From assembly GCA_019636655.1 (NCBI GenBank), contig JAHBXB010000001.1, positions 620,001 to 684,000 of the forward strand: 64,000 nucleotides of DNA, in the 5' to 3' direction. Of this stretch, positions 61,803-64,000 are shown in pieces. Below the pieces are notes generated by a model. The model was given only the letters and a program-made list of their open reading frames with translations. It searched no databases and was not told where the DNA came from. The stretch's first letter is position 1. Each line of letters starts with the position of its first letter. Source of the DNA: Phycisphaeraceae bacterium. GTDB lineage: Bacteria; Planctomycetota; Phycisphaerae; Phycisphaerales; UBA1924. The position numbers and the translations under genes were made by a program.

Positions 61803-63863
61803 TCAAGTTTGCCGTTGCAGTCGCCCCTTCACCACCGCCTCGGCGCCCCCCGCCACTACCAGTTCCTGCGCCGTCGGGCTCAGCGCCGGGAACGCGAACG
61901 TCCTGCCGTCAAACGCAACCGTCGACCGCCGGTAGTCCACCACGATCTCCCCCGCGACCACGGTCGGCGCCGACCCCCCGCCGCCCATCGACCGCAGGTG
62001 CTCCACCAATCCCGGGCACTCGAACACCACGAACCCGTTGTTGAACGCGTTGCGCTTGTACGTCTCCGAGAACGATGCCGCGATCACGCACGGGATCCCG
62101 AAGAACTTCAGCGCCGTCGCCGCCTGTTCCCGCGACGATCCGGTCCCGAAGTTCCTCCCGCTCACCACCACGTCCCCCGCCCGGGCCACCGACCGCAGCC
62201 CCGGGTCGTAGTTCTCAAAGATCACCGCCGCCATCTCCTCCGGCGTTAGCTTGTCGTTGTACGTGTGCTTCCCCGCGAAGATGCCGTCGGTGTTCAAGTT
62301 GTCCCGGTCAAGCCACAACACCCGCCCGCGGATCGTCTCCGGGAAACCCTCGATAATCGTCACCGATCCCGCGCCGGCCCCCGCGCCCGCCGCGGCCACG
62401 ACCCGCGACGACCCGCCCACCGCAACATCCGCGAACCGCTCCGGCGCACACACGTACCCCGCCACCGCGCTCGCCGCGACCACCGCCGGCGACCCCAGGT
62501 ACACCTGCCCGTTGCGGTCCCCCATCCGCCCCTCGAAGTTCCGATTCGTCGATGAGATCCCCACCTCCCCGGCCTTGATCGTCCCGGCGCCAAGGCCGAT
62601 GCACGTCCCGCACCCCGGCGGCAACTCGACCGCCCCCGCCTCCAGCAGCGCCGCCCAGTGCCCATCCGCCTGCGCCCGCGACTGCACCTCGGCACTCGCC
62701 GCGGCCAGGTAGAACTCCACCCCCGACGCCACCTTCTTGCCCCTCACGATCCGCGCCGCCTCCGCGATGTCCTCGTACCGCGCGTTCACACACGACATCA
62801 ACCACGCCTTGTTGATCCGCACCCGCCTCGCCTCGATCTCCGGCAGCGAGTGCATCGTCTTCACATCGTTCGGCCCCGACACGTGCGGCACGATCGTCGA
62901 CAGGTCGATCTCCAGTTCCACCGCGTACACCGCGTCCGCATCCGCGCTCAGCCTCGCCCCGTGTGACGCGGCCGAATCGGGCGCACCCCCGCCGCCCGCT
63001 CCCGACCACCACCTCTCAACATCCTCTCGCGTGTACGACCCCAGCGACCCCGCTCGCCTCACGCCCGGCCGGCGTCCCCGCGCGAAATACTCGGCACGCC
63101 CCAGCAGGTACTCCCGCAGCACGCCGTCGAACGGGAACACCCCCGCCAGCGCCCCCCACTCCGTCGTCATGTTCGCGATGGACATCCGCTGATCCATCGA
63201 GAGGCACCCGACCCCCTCCCCCGCCGGCGCCCCCGCAGCGCTCACGAACTCCACCGCGTGGTTCAGCACCTCGTCCTTGTTGAACAGCCCGCACAGCGTG
63301 ACGATCACGTCCTTCCCCACCACGCCCGACCTGAGCCTCCCCTTCAGCACCACCCGCGCCACCGGCGGCACCTGCCACCACGTCACACCCGTCGCCCAGA
63401 TCGACGCCGCATCCGTCCGCACCACCGGCGTCCCCAGCGCCCCCATCGCACCGTACAGGTTCGAGTGCGAGTCCGATCCCACCACCAGCGACCCCGGCAC
63501 CACATACCCCTGCTCGACCATTACCTGGTGCGAAATCCCCGTCCCCGCCGGGTAGAAGTCCACCCCCATCTCGTTCGCGAACGACTCGATCTTCGCGTAC
63601 TTCCCCAGGTTCTCCGGCGTCCGGTTCTGGATGTCGTGATCGATCGCGAACACCGGCTGCCTCGGGTCATGAACGCGCAGCCCGGCCCCTCCTCCGCTCC
63701 CCTTCATGATCTCCTTGAACTTCGGGATCACCGCGCCCGTGTTGTCGTGCGTCATCACGTGCTTCGGCCGGATCGTGATAAAATCCCCGGACCGCACGCC
63801 CGACCCCGGCCCCAGTCCCACGGCGTACCGGCTCGCAATCTTCTCAACAAGCGTCTGCGGCAT
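61803..63863 (-). CDS. Aconitase-superfamily hydratase, large and small subunits fused (homoaconitase/isopropylmalate isomerase-like)
   Basis: The 686-residue protein has the iron-sulfur enzyme core: FAIDHDIQNRTPENLGKY, GSDSHSNLYGAMGALGT, then ligands in SCVNARYEDI and GCGTCIGLG, followed by the swivel domain with GRNFGTGSSREQAATALKFFGIPCVIAASFSETYKRNAFNNGF. Both large and small subunits are in one chain, as in aconitases and some homoaconitases; the length is shorter than TCA-cycle aconitase A. The substrate may be citrate, homocitrate or isopropylmalate. The ATG at 63863 fits the family start. With the dehydrogenase and MmgE/PrpD genes it forms an organic-acid group. Confidence 0.9.
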   Translation of the reverse strand: MPQTLVEKIASRYAVGLGPGSGVRSGDFITIRPKHVMTHDNTGAVIPKFKEIMKGSGGGAGLRVHDPRQPVFAIDHDIQNRTPENLGKYAKIESFANEMGVDFYPAGTGISHQVMVEQGYVVPGSLVVGSDSHSNLYGAMGALGTPVVRTDAASIWATGVTWWQVPPVARVVLKGRLRSGVVGKDVIVTLCGLFNKDEVLNHAVEFVSAAGAPAGEGVGCLSMDQRMSIANMTTEWGALAGVFPFDGVLREYLLGRAEYFARGRRPGVRRAGSLGSYTREDVERWWSGAGGGGAPDSAASHGARLSADADAVYAVELEIDLSTIVPHVSGPNDVKTMHSLPEIEARRVRINKAWLMSCVNARYEDIAEAARIVRGKKVASGVEFYLAAASAEVQSRAQADGHWAALLEAGAVELPPGCGTCIGLGAGTIKAGEVGISSTNRNFEGRMGDRNGQVYLGSPAVVAASAVAGYVCAPERFADVAVGGSSRVVAAAGAGAGAGSVTIIEGFPETIRGRVLWLDRDNLNTDGIFAGKHTYNDKLTPEEMAAVIFENYDPGLRSVARAGDVVVSGRNFGTGSSREQAATALKFFGIPCVIAASFSETYKRNAFNNGFVVFECPGLVEHLRSMGGGGSAPTVVAGEIVVDYRRSTVAFDGRTFAFPALSPTAQELVVAGGAEAVVKGRLQRQT

Positions 63864-64000
63864 GTGGTGTCCCCGAAAACCGGAATGGTAATCGAAGGAA
63901 CCCTTCGCGGGCAGCCCGGCCGCGCACAGCGCCATGCCACCGCCCACCCGCACCGCCTCAAAATACTCAGATCGTCAACCGGACGTGCTACCGCACCGTC

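Noticed and set aside
61753-61806. Longer start for the DUF6265-like lipoprotein overlapping the aconitase-like gene
   Set aside because: The upstream residues do not resemble a leader, and the ATG at 61737 has a ribosome site and a proper signal sequence.

Overview
The window is high-GC DNA from a planctomycete, most likely of the Phycisphaerae. The evidence is a secreted protein ending in a paired dockerin module, two exported proteins ending in PEP-CTERM-like tails, a pseudopilin with a GFTLVELL motif, an ECF sigma factor overlapping a Ser/Thr kinase with TPR repeats, and a chromosomal stretch (apolipoprotein N-acyltransferase, AccD, Rpe, UDP-sugar pyrophosphorylase, an aconitase-like fusion) typical of that group.

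The sequence falls into two parts. From the left edge to about 47.6 kb it looks like a large integrated plasmid-like element. It carries a replication initiator with iterons and a DnaA box (12.1-13.2 kb), a ParA/ribbon-helix-helix partition pair, two ParB-like proteins, an ArdC-like antirestriction protein, a toxin-antitoxin pair, a MobF relaxase-helicase (24.5-27.2 kb), a VirD4-type coupling protein (43-44.5 kb), an excisionase-like gene and a tyrosine integrase. The integrase reads directly into a tRNA-Asp(GTC) gene, which marks the right attachment site. The left end and any mating-pair (type IV secretion) genes are outside the window. From 47.7 kb to the right edge is ordinary chromosome.

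The left 12 kb is a dense probable defence island. A minus-strand cluster encodes an AAA ATPase, a subtilisin-like protease and a very large protein that runs off the window. Next, on the plus strand, is a two-domain class III nucleotide cyclase translationally coupled to an E2-like protein ending in a SEC-C zinc motif. Converging on it is a Pycsar operon, PycTM-PycC-PycTIR, which has both known Pycsar effector types behind one cyclase. The two cyclase loci meet tail to tail with overlapping stop codons. The two cyclase domains of the plus-strand enzyme have lost complementary catalytic residues, so they could form only one composite active site, as in animal membrane adenylyl cyclases. The cyclase plus E2-like pair resembles the E2-only (short) type II CBASS layout with a Pycsar-type enzyme in place of the CD-NTase. 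This is the best candidate here for an undescribed system. A reverse transcriptase related to defence-associated RTs (21 kb), an HNH nuclease (18 kb) and a 2H phosphoesterase (40.4 kb) are further accessory genes of interest.

The middle of the element (about 27.8-41.6 kb) carries cargo: a flavin-binding oxidoreductase-like protein, a kinase/sigma pair, exported anchor proteins, and a pair of related genes of which one is fused to a pseudopilin. The right-hand chromosome holds envelope and lipid genes, a cell-wall nucleotide-sugar gene, and a 2-methylcitrate dehydratase-like / isocitrate dehydrogenase-like / aconitase-like group. Family assignments come from reading the translated sequence and from remembered family features; no database search was possible.
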